Notes: generated from the sequence alone by a model not told the origin. Positions 19,761 through 29,105 are shown, counted from the stretch's first letter. The stretch: DNA of 64,000 bases from Gallionella sp. (GCA_028714895.1 JAQTLM010000001.1:62001-126000), one strand, 5' to 3'. Numbers and translations: made by a program.

Positions 19761-21747
19761 CGGGGATGGCTTGCTGGTTATCCGCGGTCTTGCCCGCGAC
19801 GATGCCCATGCGCTGCTTGAGCGGGCGCGGCGGCGCATCGAATTGCCCGGCGTAGTACATGGTGTTGCTCATCACTTTTTTCACATAGTCGCGCGTTTCA
19901 TCGAACGGGATGGTCTCGGCGTAAATCGCGCCTTCCAATGGCTGGTCGCCGCGCCACTGGCGCGCCCGCCCCGGTCCGGCATTGTATGCCGCCGAAGCCA
20001 GCACCGGGCTGCCGCCAAACCATGACAACACGGTTTTCATATAGTAGGTGCCGAGGCGCAGGTTGGTGTCGAGCTGGTGAATCAAGGATTGTTTATAGCT
20101 TTTCAATCCCAATTTTTTCGCTATCCAGCGCGCCGTCGACGGCATGACCTGCATCAGCCCGGCCGCCCCGACATCGGACTTGGCTGCGGTGACGAAACGG
20201 CTTTCCTGGCGCATCAGGCCATATACCCACGCCTCTTCCAGCCCATACTCGCGAATATGCGCCCGTAACGCATCGCGATAGGGCGCGAGATAGCGCAAGC
20301 TGAAATCATGCACGTTGACGGTCTTGTCCGCCGCATTGATCGCGCGGTCGTACATTTCGTTGCGCCGCGCGATTTCCGCAACGGTGAGCAACTCCTGATC
20401 GTTGAAATTGCGCACTGTCCAGCTCCATTCCTTCAACGCTTCGCTACGCATATCCATTCGGTACAGCGCCAGCGTGCGCTGAATTCCGGGCAATGCCAGC
20501 ATCGCAGCGATATCCTGTTTACGGGGTTTGTAGGTTGCCGCCAAGTCTGTCCTGAGACTGTCCTGAGCCCTTCGACTTTGCTCAGGAGAGCCTTGTCGAA
20601 GTGGCGCAGTCGAAGGGCTCAGCACAGGCGAGCCCGCCAACTCCTCGCCCGCCAGTTGGCCATAGAAATTGTATTCGCCGCTTAACGGCGTAAGCAACTG
20701 GTTCGCTTCGGCGGGTTTGCCCAATGCCTGCAGAGCGCGCGCCTTCCAGTATTGCCAGGCCGCATCGCGCTGCTGTTGCTCGCTCATCGCGTTGATGCTT
20801 GCCAATACCTCGGGCCAGTCCTGCATGCGCAATGCCGCGCGCACGCGCCATGCCGATTGCTGCTCATTGAGCGGCGTATCTGCCGCCGCCTTGAACCATT
20901 GCGGCGCACGGCTATCCAGCTTGCGCGCTGCCTCATAGGCCAGCCAGCCGTAAAAATAATGCTGCTCCGCGTCGGGAAAATAGGCTGCAATTTTTTCCCA
21001 GCGCGCAACGGCCAAATCGGGGGATTGTTTTGCCAGGCGTTGCAAGGCGAACAGCGCGACGGCGCGCTGACCGTCATTCTTCTTGTCCGGCGCCAGTTTT
21101 TCCAGATAACGATCCGCATCAGCCGCCGCGCTTTCCAATGCCGCAGGCGACACCGCATGGGTGCCGGTCAGGTGTCCGGCAAGCTGTTTGGCGAGCGATA
21201 CATTGCTCGCTTCCAGCGCCAGGCGCAGCCGCTGCCAGACATCCTGTTCGCCGATGATGCCGGCGGACAACGCCGCATCGAACAGCGGGCCGCAACTCTC
21301 CGGCTGCCCCTTGCCGCTGAACCATAACCCGCGCGCTTCATGCAGCGCAGCTTGTTCTTGGCTGCGCAGGCGCGATTGCAGCGCATAGCAGGTCAGTTCG
21401 GTATCTTCGTTAAGCAGGCGCGGATATTCCGCGTCGAACCATTCCCATTGCTGTTTTTTACCGAGTTGCTTAAGCCATTCACCGCGCAACCGGTCGATCA
21501 TCGGTGTATCTTCCGGCCGGGAAAGAAAATCCTTTACCGCGTTTGCGTCGGCGTTTTCCAGGCCGAGGCGCAGCCGGTAATAACTGGCGTACACCTCCAG
21601 CGGCGTGTTTTTCAACCGCTGCGCAAAACGCCCAAGTTTGACCGCGTCGCCGGCGCGGAATGCATCACGCGCTGCGAGAAAATCCGCAGTCTCGTTCGCC
21701 AGCGCGGGCGGGGCAATCAGCAGGCAGAAATAAAAGAAGAGCCTCAT
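19750..21747 (-). CDS. slt: Soluble lytic murein transglycosylase with an in-frame repeat
   Basis: Periplasmic enzyme that cleaves the MurNAc-GlcNAc bond to give anhydromuropeptides. It starts at MRLFFYFCLLIAPPALANE, a signal peptide; upstream codons are not conserved. The 665-residue protein has a long superhelical U-shaped domain and the C-terminal SLT domain with catalytic Glu about 515 (GLMRQESRF), GLMQVMPSTA and AAYNAGPGR. Residues about 373-401 (including VLSPSTAPLRQGSPEQSRRA) come from an inserted repeat in the linker before the SLT domain. Confidence 0.94.
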   Translation of the reverse strand: MRLFFYFCLLIAPPALANETADFLAARDAFRAGDAVKLGRFAQRLKNTPLEVYASYYRLRLGLENADANAVKDFLSRPEDTPMIDRLRGEWLKQLGKKQQWEWFDAEYPRLLNEDTELTCYALQSRLRSQEQAALHEARGLWFSGKGQPESCGPLFDAALSAGIIGEQDVWQRLRLALEASNVSLAKQLAGHLTGTHAVSPAALESAAADADRYLEKLAPDKKNDGQRAVALFALQRLAKQSPDLAVARWEKIAAYFPDAEQHYFYGWLAYEAARKLDSRAPQWFKAAADTPLNEQQSAWRVRAALRMQDWPEVLASINAMSEQQQRDAAWQYWKARALQALGKPAEANQLLTPLSGEYNFYGQLAGEELAGSPVLSPSTAPLRQGSPEQSRRAQDSLRTDLAATYKPRKQDIAAMLALPGIQRTLALYRMDMRSEALKEWSWTVRNFNDQELLTVAEIARRNEMYDRAINAADKTVNVHDFSLRYLAPYRDALRAHIREYGLEEAWVYGLMRQESRFVTAAKSDVGAAGLMQVMPSTARWIAKKLGLKSYKQSLIHQLDTNLRLGTYYMKTVLSWFGGSPVLASAAYNAGPGRARQWRGDQPLEGAIYAETIPFDETRDYVKKVMSNTMYYAGQFDAPPRPLKQRMGIVAGKTADNQQAIPDEK
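20546..20630. repeat. In-frame palindromic element (CCTTCGAC...GCTCAGG family) in slt
   Basis: TGAGCCCTTCGACT (20564-20577) pairs perfectly with AGTCGAAGGGCTCA (20608-20621). Nested CCTGAG and CTCAGG and CTTGTCGAAG units are typical of this widespread repeat. Single copies or pairs also occur at 28120, 31083-31166, 58016 and 58426. Confidence 0.85.
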
Positions 21748-21991
21748 CGCAAACCGTCGAAAAAACAATCGCGCGGAGCATAGCACATCGATGATGTGCA
21801 GCCGTTTGGCACGGCAATGCGACATGAGTAATCGTCGCCGCCTGTCGCAAGCAAGCCGCGCTTTGTGAATTTTTTGTTAAATCTGCATTGCTTGTCTTGC
21901 GGCGCAGTTTGCTTTGCGGATAATCCGCACCTGAAGTTTTTCCCGGTAGGCGGCCAAAGCGGCCGATATAAACAAACATCAAGGAGTTTAA

Positions 21992-23272
21992 ATGCAAAAG
22001 GAAATCATTGTGCTGGCGCTCATTTCGGCATTTGCCGCCCCTGCGGCATTTGCCGATACCGAAAAAGCCGAGCTGGAGAAACTGCGCGCTATGGTGCAGG
22101 AACTGGATCAGAAGATTCGTGCGCTCGAACACAAACTTGAAAGCAAAACGACCGCCCCGGCACAGGCAAATGCAAATGCCAATACGGCAGCGCCTGCAAC
22201 TGCGAACACCGCTTCCGGCATAACTTTTTATGGCCAGGTTAATGTGTCCTACGATCACGTAAACAATGGCACGACTGCCGCCGGTGTGGCTGGCGCCAGC
22301 AACAACAAGGTGTCGAGCAACGTCTCGAAATTCGGCATAAAGGGTGCCGAAGACCTGGGCGATGGCTTGTCCTTAATCTGGCAAATCGAGCAACAGGTCG
22401 ATATCGATGCGGCGGCGGCCAATACGCTCGCCAGCCGCAATTCTTTCCTCGGCCTGTCCGACAACCGCATGGGCAAGGTGCTCTTGGGCCGTCATGACAC
22501 CCCTTACAAGCTGGCCACACGCAATCTGGATCTGTTTGCCGACAGTATCGGCGACAACCGCGCGTTGATGGGCGGCGTGAAAGCCGGCCTATATGGCGCG
22601 GTGCCCACTGCCAACAAGTCTTCCGTCGCCGGCTTTGACGAGCGTCCGACCGACATCATCGCTTACTTTACCCCGGACATCGGCGGTTTCACCGGCGCGC
22701 TCGCTTACGTCAACCGTACGGAAGCCAACACTCTGGCCTCACAAGCCAAGTCCAGCATAGCATCCGCGGCAGGCATGTACCGCAATGGCCCGTTCTTCGG
22801 CTCATTGGCCTACGAGACCCATGCTTTGGCCCCTACCGTTCCGGTGCCCACCGCGAACAAGGAAAGCGCAGCCAAGTTCGGTCTCGGCTACACGATGGAT
22901 GCGCTGTCGGTCGGTTTTGCATATGAAAAAATCACCGACAACGTGGGCGCGCTGGGTGCGGATCTATACGGGCACAACGCCTACTACCTGTCCGGCCAAT
23001 ACAAATCCGGCAAGGGCGCCGTGAAACTGGCCTACGCCAAAGCGGGGCAACTGGGCAACACCGCCAATACCGGCGCAAACCAGTTCACCATGGGCTACGA
23101 CCACACCATGAGCAAGCGCACAACCCTGTATGGGATATACACCCGCCTGAACAACCAGTCCGGGATAAATTACGGCCTGACAACCAATGCCACGGGCGGC
23201 GGAACCACTACCCAGGCCGGTGCGGGAGCCTCTCCTTCGGCTTTCTCGCTCGGGGTGAAGCATTCTTTCTAG
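21992..23272 (+). CDS. Gram-negative trimeric porin with N-terminal coiled coil
   Basis: Outer-membrane general porin of the betaproteobacterial type, 426 residues. AAGGAG lies upstream of the ATG. A signal peptide ends at AFA|DTEKAE, followed by a heptad-rich coiled coil (residues about 24-50), an Ala/Asn/Thr/Pro linker, and a 16-strand-type barrel beginning ITFYGQVNVSYDHV with FGIKGAEDLGDGLSLIWQIE and RNSFLGLSDNRMGKVLLGRHDTPYK blocks (split here only by normal spacing). It ends HSF. The coiled-coil prefix may reach into the periplasm; that role is inference. Confidence 0.92.
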   Translation: MQKEIIVLALISAFAAPAAFADTEKAELEKLRAMVQELDQKIRALEHKLESKTTAPAQANANANTAAPATANTASGITFYGQVNVSYDHVNNGTTAAGVAGASNNKVSSNVSKFGIKGAEDLGDGLSLIWQIEQQVDIDAAAANTLASRNSFLGLSDNRMGKVLLGRHDTPYKLATRNLDLFADSIGDNRALMGGVKAGLYGAVPTANKSSVAGFDERPTDIIAYFTPDIGGFTGALAYVNRTEANTLASQAKSSIASAAGMYRNGPFFGSLAYETHALAPTVPVPTANKESAAKFGLGYTMDALSVGFAYEKITDNVGALGADLYGHNAYYLSGQYKSGKGAVKLAYAKAGQLGNTANTGANQFTMGYDHTMSKRTTLYGIYTRLNNQSGINYGLTTNATGGGTTTQAGAGASPSAFSLGVKHSF

Positions 23273-23316
23273 TCCGGCACAGGCGGCAGCGTTGCGCGCA
23301 CCCTGCAAAAAATTAC

Positions 23317-23339
23317 GGCATCTTCGGATGCCCGTTTTT
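23317..23339 (+). terminator. Intrinsic terminator of the porin gene
   Basis: GGCATC and GATGCC close a TTCG tetraloop and are followed by CGTTTTTG. It lies 44 nt after the porin stop. Confidence 0.8.
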
Positions 23340-23362
23340 GCCGTATAGCTCAGATCGGCGCG

Positions 23363-24598
23363 CTACTCGGCCAGTAAACCCAGTCTCTTCGCCAGCCACT
23401 TGGTGGTCGTTGCCTGGATCAGGATGGTCATCAGGATGGCGATGAAAGTCACCGAGGCGATGATCTGCGCACCGGGGGCTTTCATGCCCACCAGCATCCC
23501 GGCCAGTGCGCCGGGAATCACGCCAGTTTCGCGCGTCCAGCACATGAACAGCATCTCCCGGAAGCTCCATTTTGCGCGGTGGTCGGGCAGGGCGCACAGG
23601 AATACCGTCGCCGGGCGCGCGACCAGCATGAACACTGCCACCACCGCCGCACCGCCAAGCAGGTATTGGTTCATCAGGCCGAAGTCCACTTGCGTGCCGA
23701 GCAAAATGAAGATGAACATGCGCATGACGAAGGCGGTGGTCATCACATAGTCTTCCAGTTGGCTATCTTCGTGCTGGGTAAGTTTGAAACCCAGCGATTC
23801 CTGGTTACCCAGCAGGATGCCGAATACGAACACTGCCATGAAGCCGCTGGCGTGCATGCCATCTGCGCCCATGTATGCGCCGATCACCGCCATCAGGGTG
23901 ACCACCGGGGCGAATTCGGCGAGGAAGCCGAATTTTTCATGCGCGATGAAAAAAGCCGCCAGATAGCCCAATACCCCGCCGATGAGGATGCCTAGCAGCG
24001 ATTGCTTGAGCAGGTCGATGATGGCATCGCCCGCCGAGAATTCGCCCGCGCCCATCGCCACGCTTAGCACGGTAAAGGTGAGGATGGCGCCCATCGCATC
24101 GTTAAAGGCGGATTCGCTCATCACCGTCTGCGCGACGCGCTCCTTGATGCGCACCTGCTTGAACACTGGCACCAGTGTTGCCGGGTCGGTGGAGGCGATC
24201 ACGGCGCCAAGCAACAGGGCGACGATGGGCGCAACCCCGAGGAAGTAATAGGCCGCCACGCCGGTGATGGCGACGGTGACCAGCAAGCCAACGGTGGAGA
24301 TCGCCACGATGGTGATCCACACTTCTTTCAGCACCTTAAGCCGAATTGACGCACCGCCGTCGAACAGGATGTAGCTGGAACCGAAAATCAGGATTAACTG
24401 GTTGATGGCGGAATCGGCCTTGATGTTTACCAAACCCAATACGCCGGGGCCGAGCAACATACCCACCAGTAGAAACACCACCACGTCGGGTATCCGTGCC
24501 AGCCGGGCGATCAAACCGGAGAAGGTTCCCACGGCGAGGATGATGCCGAACATCAGCAGCGCGTGCTTGGCCAGTTCCAGTGAGGGTGAAGATTCCAT
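23363..24598 (-). CDS. Na+/H+ antiporter, CPA1/NhaP family
   Basis: A 411-residue polytopic inner-membrane protein with about 12 helices. It has the cation/proton antiporter pattern: GMLLGPGVLGLV in an early helix, ASTDPATLVPVFKQV with the conserved Asp, and ESAFNDAMGAILTFTVL with the NhaP-type Asn-Asp pair. There is no C-terminal TrkA domain. It probably exchanges Na+ or K+ for H+. It is monocistronic and convergent with the porin gene. Confidence 0.9.
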   Translation of the reverse strand: MESSPSLELAKHALLMFGIILAVGTFSGLIARLARIPDVVVFLLVGMLLGPGVLGLVNIKADSAINQLILIFGSSYILFDGGASIRLKVLKEVWITIVAISTVGLLVTVAITGVAAYYFLGVAPIVALLLGAVIASTDPATLVPVFKQVRIKERVAQTVMSESAFNDAMGAILTFTVLSVAMGAGEFSAGDAIIDLLKQSLLGILIGGVLGYLAAFFIAHEKFGFLAEFAPVVTLMAVIGAYMGADGMHASGFMAVFVFGILLGNQESLGFKLTQHEDSQLEDYVMTTAFVMRMFIFILLGTQVDFGLMNQYLLGGAAVVAVFMLVARPATVFLCALPDHRAKWSFREMLFMCWTRETGVIPGALAGMLVGMKAPGAQIIASVTFIAILMTILIQATTTKWLAKRLGLLAE

Positions 24599-24771
24599 GG
24601 CGTCCCTTAAGCTATGTTGTTGGCAACTCAGATTTTACTGGTGTTGCCCGCCATGCGGCAGCATATTTCAAGCGAATTGCTTTAATGGAAATGCCTGCTT
24701 GGCGTTTATGCTTGACGCGGCGTTGCCCGCGCCGATAGAATTCTCGACCATTTAATTCAGGTAAAGACGCC

Positions 24772-25089
24772 ATGAGCACAGATACCCAGCAACGCATCCA
24801 CGAACAAGTCACCACGCATCCGGTGGTGCTGTATATGAAAGGCAGTCCGCAGTTCCCGCAATGCGGTTTTTCCGGCAAAGCGGTGGGCATCCTGAAAACA
24901 TTGGGCGTGAAACAATTGTTCACCGTGGACGTGCTGCAGGATGCGGAAATCCGCCAGGGGATCAAGGATTACGCCAATTGGCCGACCATTCCGCAGCTTT
25001 ACATCAAGGGCGAATTCGTCGGCGGCTCGGACATCATGACCGAGATGTTCCAGAGCGGAGAGCTCAAGCAATTGCTGGAAAACCTCTGA
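24772..25089 (+). CDS. grxD: Monothiol glutaredoxin, Grx4 (GrxD) type
   Basis: A 105-residue CGFS glutaredoxin that binds a [2Fe-2S] cluster with glutathione and supports Fe-S trafficking. CGFS is at residues 31-34, WPTIPQLYIKGEFVGGSDIM gives the TIP cis-proline and GG glutathione-binding motifs, and length is normal. AGGTAAAG precedes the ATG. The gene stands alone, followed by a regulatory-looking gap with a terminator about 270 nt downstream. Confidence 0.96.
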   Translation: MSTDTQQRIHEQVTTHPVVLYMKGSPQFPQCGFSGKAVGILKTLGVKQLFTVDVLQDAEIRQGIKDYANWPTIPQLYIKGEFVGGSDIMTEMFQSGELKQLLENL

Positions 25090-25227
25090 TTCAGATCAAC
25101 CCCTGCATCCCGGTTTGCAAGCATTCGCGCAGCAGAGCATGGAAAGCATTTGGTCACACAAGTGCCGCCTGCGTCTCTGGTTGATGAGTAAAAATAGGGT
25201 ATCCAAAAGAACTAGTTCGAGGTATTA

Positions 25228-25265
25228 GCCGAAATAACTAGGCCGAAATGCATAGTTATTTCGGC
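25228..25265. promoter_or_regulatory. Perfect 13-bp palindrome with XRE-operator-like core
   Basis: GCCGAAATAACTA and TAGTTATTTCGGC pair around GGCCGAAATGCA. Inside is ACTAGGCCGAAATGCATAG (25237-25255), which matches 17 of 19 bases of a sequence beside the XRE gene (29044-29062). GCCGAAAT is also directly repeated within the site. It sits just before a possible small RNA. Confidence 0.6.
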
Positions 25266-25276
25266 ATATATGAATT

Positions 25277-25388
25277 GTTGGAGAGAGTGGATATAGTGCG
25301 CGCCGAGTGTTTGGGTTAGTGGTTGGCGACAACTCTACTTTTCATACTCTCCTCCTATTTGGGCGATCCATGATCGCCCATTTTTTTC
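25277..25388 (+). ncRNA. Candidate small RNA with CCUCCU segment
   Basis: About 110 nt without a coding frame. GGAGAGAGTG (25280-25289) can pair with CATACTCTCCTCC (25343-25355) with one bulge; inside is GTTG-GCGA-CAAC (25322-25333). A strong intrinsic terminator ends it. TATATG at 25267-25272 could be the -10. The CTCTCCTCCT run complements Shine-Dalgarno sequences. It could instead be only the 3' untranslated end of the grxD transcript. Confidence 0.35.
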
Positions 25389-26776
25389 GCCTCCCATTTA
25401 GCGAGATCGGTGCGCGCCCGCGCGATGGCAGCCTCCACTTGTCGCGGTGCGGTGCCGCCGATATGGTCGCGGCTGGCGAGCGAGCCTTCCAGCGTCAGCA
25501 CCTGATACACGTCTTCGCCAATCAGCGCGGAGAACTGCTGCAACTCGGCGAGGCCGATGTCGCACAGGTCGCAGCCGCGCTGTTCGGCGAAACGCACCGC
25601 GAGCGCCACCACTTCATGCGCATCGCGGAATGGCAGGCCCTTTTTTACCAGGTAATCGGCCAGATCGGTGGCCGTGGCATAGCCTTGCAGGGCCGCGCTA
25701 CGCATGGCCTCCGGCTTGACCTTGATACCGCCGATCATATCGGCGTAGATGCGCAGCGTCTGTGTCAGCGTTTCTACCGTGTCGAACAGCGGCTCCTTGT
25801 CTTCCTGGTTGTCCTTGTTGTAGGCCAGCGGCTGGCCTTTCATCAGCGTGAGCAGCGCGACCAGATGGCCGTTGACACGCCCGGTCTTGCCGCGCACCAG
25901 TTCCGGAACATCGGGGTTTTTTTTCTGCGGCATGATCGATGATCCGGTGCAGAAGCGGTCGGCGATGTCGATGAAGCCGAAGCGCGGGCTCATCCACAGG
26001 ATCAACTCCTCGGAAAAGCGTGACAGATGCGTCATGATCAGCGCGGCGCAAGCGGTGAATTCGATCGCGAAGTCGCGGTCCGAAACCGCATCCAGCGAGT
26101 TTTCGCATACGCCGTCAAAGCCCAGCAGTTCGGCGACGTACCCGCGTTTGATCGGATAACTGGTTCCGGCCAAAGCCGCCGCGCCGAGCGGCAGGCGGTT
26201 CACACGTTTACGGCAATCCTGCAAGCGCTCGGCATCGCGCTTGAGCATCTCGAAATACGCCATCAGGTGGTGCGCAAAGCTGATAGGTTGCGCGACCTGC
26301 AAGTGGGTGAAACCGGGCATGATGGTATGGGTATGGTGCTCGGCGAGGTCAAGCAACGCGTTTTGCAGTGCCTTGATCAGATGCAGCAGGTCGTCGATCG
26401 AACTGCGCAGATACAGGCGCACATCCGTTGCCACCTGATCGTTGCGCGACCGCCCGGTGTGCAGGCGTTTGCCGGCATCGCCGACCAGCGCGGTGAGGCG
26501 CTTCTCGATGTTGAGGTGCACGTCTTCCAGATCCAGCGACCAGAGGAATTCGCCGCCGATGATCTCGTTTTCGATTTGCGCGAGACCGCGCTGGATGTCC
26601 CCCAGGTCCTGTGCGGTAATGATGCCGCAAGCGGACAGCATTTGCGCATGCGCCCGCGAACCCTGAATGTCGAACATGGCCAGCTTGTGGTCGAAGCCCA
26701 CCGATGCGGTGTAGCGCTTCACCAGTTCCGCCACCGGTTCCGTGAACCGCCCCGACCAGGTATCTTTATCTTGCAT
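25355..26776 (-). CDS. argH: Argininosuccinate lyase
   Basis: Last step of arginine synthesis, cleaving argininosuccinate to arginine and fumarate. The start at 26776 gives [20 protein letters not shown]; the longer upstream reading is not conserved. The 473-residue homotetramer subunit has [12 protein letters not shown], the catalytic loop [12 protein letters not shown] and the usual helical core. The C-terminal MGDHGSPK tail is encoded by the opposing terminator hairpin and extends slightly beyond the usual end. It is divergent from the algZ-like gene, as in Pseudomonas. Confidence 0.96.
   Translation of the reverse strand: MQDKDTWSGRFTEPVAELVKRYTASVGFDHKLAMFDIQGSRAHAQMLSACGIITAQDLGDIQRGLAQIENEIIGGEFLWSLDLEDVHLNIEKRLTALVGDAGKRLHTGRSRNDQVATDVRLYLRSSIDDLLHLIKALQNALLDLAEHHTHTIMPGFTHLQVAQPISFAHHLMAYFEMLKRDAERLQDCRKRVNRLPLGAAALAGTSYPIKRGYVAELLGFDGVCENSLDAVSDRDFAIEFTACAALIMTHLSRFSEELILWMSPRFGFIDIADRFCTGSSIMPQKKNPDVPELVRGKTGRVNGHLVALLTLMKGQPLAYNKDNQEDKEPLFDTVETLTQTLRIYADMIGGIKVKPEAMRSAALQGYATATDLADYLVKKGLPFRDAHEVVALAVRFAEQRGCDLCDIGLAELQQFSALIGEDVYQVLTLEGSLASRDHIGGTAPRQVEAAIARARTDLAKWEAKKMGDHGSPK
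25361..25388 (+). terminator. Intrinsic terminator overlapping the argH 3' end
   Basis: GGGCGATC and GATCGCCC pair over a CAT loop and are followed by A and seven T. It terminates plus-strand transcripts (grxD or the small RNA) and overlaps the last codons of argH. Confidence 0.85.
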
Positions 26777-26830
26777 CACTGCCCCCACTTGTCCCAGAAT
26801 GAAGCATGAAAACCGGTAAAGTTTCCCGCC

Positions 26831-27874
26831 ATGAATAAGGCGCGCAGTATAAAACAAAACACCCTGCCCGACGCGTTGCCCAACTTCCGCAACCTCGGCG
26901 TGACATTGCGTATCCTGCTGATCAGCAATGGCTTGGCGCTATTGCAGGCGTTGTCGCAGGCGAATAACTGGGCGGACGTGCCGTTGCGCATGATGCAGAT
27001 TACCACGCTGTTCACGCCGATTCTGTTGACCGGCCTGCTGCTGCTGTGGGCGGTACAGCCTTGGCTGAACCGGCTTGCCTATTGGCGCGGCGCGCTGGCA
27101 GTGAATGTGCTGGCGGCGGTGTTGACGCTCTCCACCTATTACTTCGGCGGCGAACTGTATCGTCCTCTGGGCAGCGATGTCGCCTGGTTCGATGTGGTGC
27201 GTTACATGTTGCTCAGCGTGCTGGTGTGCGGCATCCTGCTGATGTATTTTCACTGGCGCAGCCAAGCGCTGTCGCGCGCTTTGCATGAGGCGCGTTTGCA
27301 GGTATTGCGGGCGCGCATTCGGCCGCATTTTCTATTCAACAGCATCAATGCCGTGCTCAGTATCGTGCGTGCCCAGCCCAGGCAGGCCGAAGTCGCACTG
27401 CAAGACATGGCGGACTTGTTCCGCATGGCGATGTCGGATGCTCAAGATCTCGTACCGTTGCGCCAGGAAATCGAGCTGAGCAAGCAATACATCGCGCTGG
27501 AGAAATTGCGCATGGGCGAGCGGCTGCACGTGGATTGGCAAATCCAGGATGTGCCGGGCGACGTGCTGATCCCCCCGTTGCTGCTGCAACCGTTGCTGGA
27601 AAACGCCGTATATCACGGCATCGAGCCGTTGCCGCAAGGCGGCAGCATCGCCGTTGCGCTACACCGTAGCGGCGATGAATTGCGGCTCAGAGTAGATAAT
27701 CCCTGCGCACCAAGCGGCACCGCACTGCATGCTGGCAACAAAATGGCGTTGCAGAATATCCGCGAACGACTGGCATTGCTGTTCGACGTCGAGGCGCGTT
27801 ATAAGGTCGAAAGTGGCGTGGACTTTTATCGCGTCGAAATCACGCTGCCGTACATGAAGGAGCAAACCATATGA
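26831..27874 (+). CDS. AlgZ/FimS-like sensor histidine kinase (LytS-type)
   Basis: Inner-membrane sensor kinase of the His_kinase family. Four membrane segments (about residues 27-45, 58-78, 88-105, 122-142) precede the cytoplasmic H-box [15 protein letters not shown], with His about 166, and a degenerate ATPase domain with N-box [17 protein letters not shown]. The 347 residues match AlgZ in size. The argH-algZ-algR-hemC order of Pseudomonas is kept here, apart from inserted genes. The stop overlaps the regulator start (ATGA). Confidence 0.9.
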   Translation: MNKARSIKQNTLPDALPNFRNLGVTLRILLISNGLALLQALSQANNWADVPLRMMQITTLFTPILLTGLLLLWAVQPWLNRLAYWRGALAVNVLAAVLTLSTYYFGGELYRPLGSDVAWFDVVRYMLLSVLVCGILLMYFHWRSQALSRALHEARLQVLRARIRPHFLFNSINAVLSIVRAQPRQAEVALQDMADLFRMAMSDAQDLVPLRQEIELSKQYIALEKLRMGERLHVDWQIQDVPGDVLIPPLLLQPLLENAVYHGIEPLPQGGSIAVALHRSGDELRLRVDNPCAPSGTALHAGNKMALQNIRERLALLFDVEARYKVESGVDFYRVEITLPYMKEQTI

Positions 27875-28680
27875 GCACCGTCGAGCTGGCCCTGCGTATC
27901 CTCATCGTGGACGACGAACCGCCCGCGCGCAACCGCCTGCGCGATCTGCTGCACGATTGCAGCGAACAGTTGGCGCTGGAGATCGTCGGCGAGGCGGGTA
28001 ATGGTCAGGAAGCCTTGGATAAGCTGATGGAAACGCCCGTCGATGTGGTGCTGGTGGACATCCGTATGCCGCAGATGGACGGCATCGAACTCGCGCAACA
28101 CATCCAGAAAATGCCCAAGCCTGTCCTGAGCACAGTCGAAGGGCCAATTGTCGGCTTGGCGAAGTGGCCGCCGGTGATCATCTTCACCACCGCCTACGAT
28201 GCCTATGCGATCAAGGCCTTCGAACTGCACGCGATCGACTACCTGCTCAAGCCGATCCGCCTGAAACGGCTATTCGAAGCGCTCACCCGCGCGCGCGAAG
28301 CCGTGCCGGTGCAAACCGAAGTGCTGCGCGACCTGCTGCCCGAACCGCGCAAATTCCTCTCCATCCATGAACGCGGCAAGATCCACCTCGTGCCCATCGA
28401 GCAGGTGCTGTTCCTGCGCGCCGAGCTGAAATATGTCACCGTGCGCACCGCCGAACACGAATACCTGCTCGAAGAATCGCTCACCGCATTGGAAAAAGAA
28501 TTCGCCGCGCGCTTCGTGCGCATCCATCGCAACTGCATCGTGGCGAAAGAATCTATCGAGGGCTTCGAGAAAGGCGGTGAGGAGAGCGAGGGCAGCGGCT
28601 GGATGGTCAAGCTGAAGGGGCTGGATGAACTGCTTGCCATCAGCCGCAGGCAGCAGCATATCGTCAAAGAGTTCAGTTAG
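27871..28680 (+). CDS. AlgR-like LytTR response regulator with in-frame repeat
   Basis: Cytoplasmic two-component regulator, partner of the preceding kinase. Its receiver domain has the acidic pair DDE, phospho-acceptor Asp63 in VLVDIRMPQMDG, TAYDAYAIKAFE and the KP lysine (YLLKPIR). The C-terminal LytTR domain has RKFLSIHERGKIHLVPIEQV and FVRIHRNCIVAK. The 269 residues exceed AlgR by about 20, mainly residues 82-99 (KPVLSTVEGPIVGLAKW) between receiver helix 3 and strand 4 and encoded by a CCTGTCCTGAGC...TCGAAGGG repeat. Fold tolerance is inferred. Confidence 0.92.
   Translation: MSTVELALRILIVDDEPPARNRLRDLLHDCSEQLALEIVGEAGNGQEALDKLMETPVDVVLVDIRMPQMDGIELAQHIQKMPKPVLSTVEGPIVGLAKWPPVIIFTTAYDAYAIKAFELHAIDYLLKPIRLKRLFEALTRAREAVPVQTEVLRDLLPEPRKFLSIHERGKIHLVPIEQVLFLRAELKYVTVRTAEHEYLLEESLTALEKEFAARFVRIHRNCIVAKESIEGFEKGGEESEGSGWMVKLKGLDELLAISRRQQHIVKEFS
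28119..28172. repeat. In-frame repeat in the algR-like gene
   Basis: Contains CCTGTCCTGAGCACAGTCGA followed by AGGGCC, the CCTTCGACAGGCTCAGG family read in reverse. The inserted 54 bp are a multiple of three. Confidence 0.75.
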
Positions 28681-29018
28681 GCGTTTTCCCCGGCGCTGGC
28701 CAAACGCTCGCCCAGCGCCATGAACAATTCCTGCTCCTTGGGTGTCATCGCGCGGAAATTTTGCAGCAATGCCTGTTCGGTAAAGCTGTATTCCGGCGGT
28801 GCAATTGGGAGTTTTTCACCTTCTGCCAGTGCAACCAACTGGTACATCTTCATATCAAAAACGTAAGCCAGTGACTCCAGAAGTTGGGTGCTTGGCCCAT
28901 GCTTTCCTGTTTCGATCCGCGAAATATTTGCCGCAGTTATCTTGGCTCGATACGCAAGTTCATCCTGCGTCCAATGCCGCGCAATCCTGAGATTTTTGAT
29001 TGTTTCGCCTAAATTCAT
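28677..29018 (-). CDS. XRE-family transcriptional regulator
   Basis: A 113-residue protein with an N-terminal Cro/CI helix-turn-helix (residues about 5-60: LGETIKNLRIARHWTQDELAYRAKITAANISRIETG, spread over two helices plus recognition helix) and a C-terminal helical tail (PPEYSFTEQALLQNFRAMTP). It overlaps the end of the algR-like gene by 4 nt, convergent. Upstream, the gap shared with the divergent barrel gene has a 9-bp palindrome that may be its operator, so autoregulation is plausible but inferred. Confidence 0.88.
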   Translation of the reverse strand: MNLGETIKNLRIARHWTQDELAYRAKITAANISRIETGKHGPSTQLLESLAYVFDMKMYQLVALAEGEKLPIAPPEYSFTEQALLQNFRAMTPKEQELFMALGERLASAGENA

Positions 29019-29033
29019 AGGCTTGGAGTTTAT

Positions 29034-29065
29034 GGTCTATATGACTAGGCCGAAATATATAGACC
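29034..29065. promoter_or_regulatory. Operator-like palindrome upstream of the XRE gene
   Basis: GGTCTATAT (29034-29042) pairs with ATATAGACC (29057-29065). Between and across them lies ACTAGGCCGAAATATATAG, which matches 17 of 19 bases with 25237-25255. It lies 16 nt upstream of the XRE start. Confidence 0.6.
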
Positions 29066-29075
29066 GAAAGATATA

Positions 29076-29105
29076 TTGACTTATAACTTACGTTACTCGT
29101 AATAT
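29076..29105 (+). promoter_or_regulatory. Sigma-70 promoter of the second barrel gene
   Basis: TTGACT (29076-29081) and TAATAT (29100-29105) have an 18-bp spacer. The palindrome TTACG-TTACT-CGTAA (29088-29102) fills the spacer and -10, and a second one, TTACG-AAATT-CGTAT, lies 30 bp downstream (29118-29132), about three helical turns away. This arrangement suggests repression. Confidence 0.65.
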
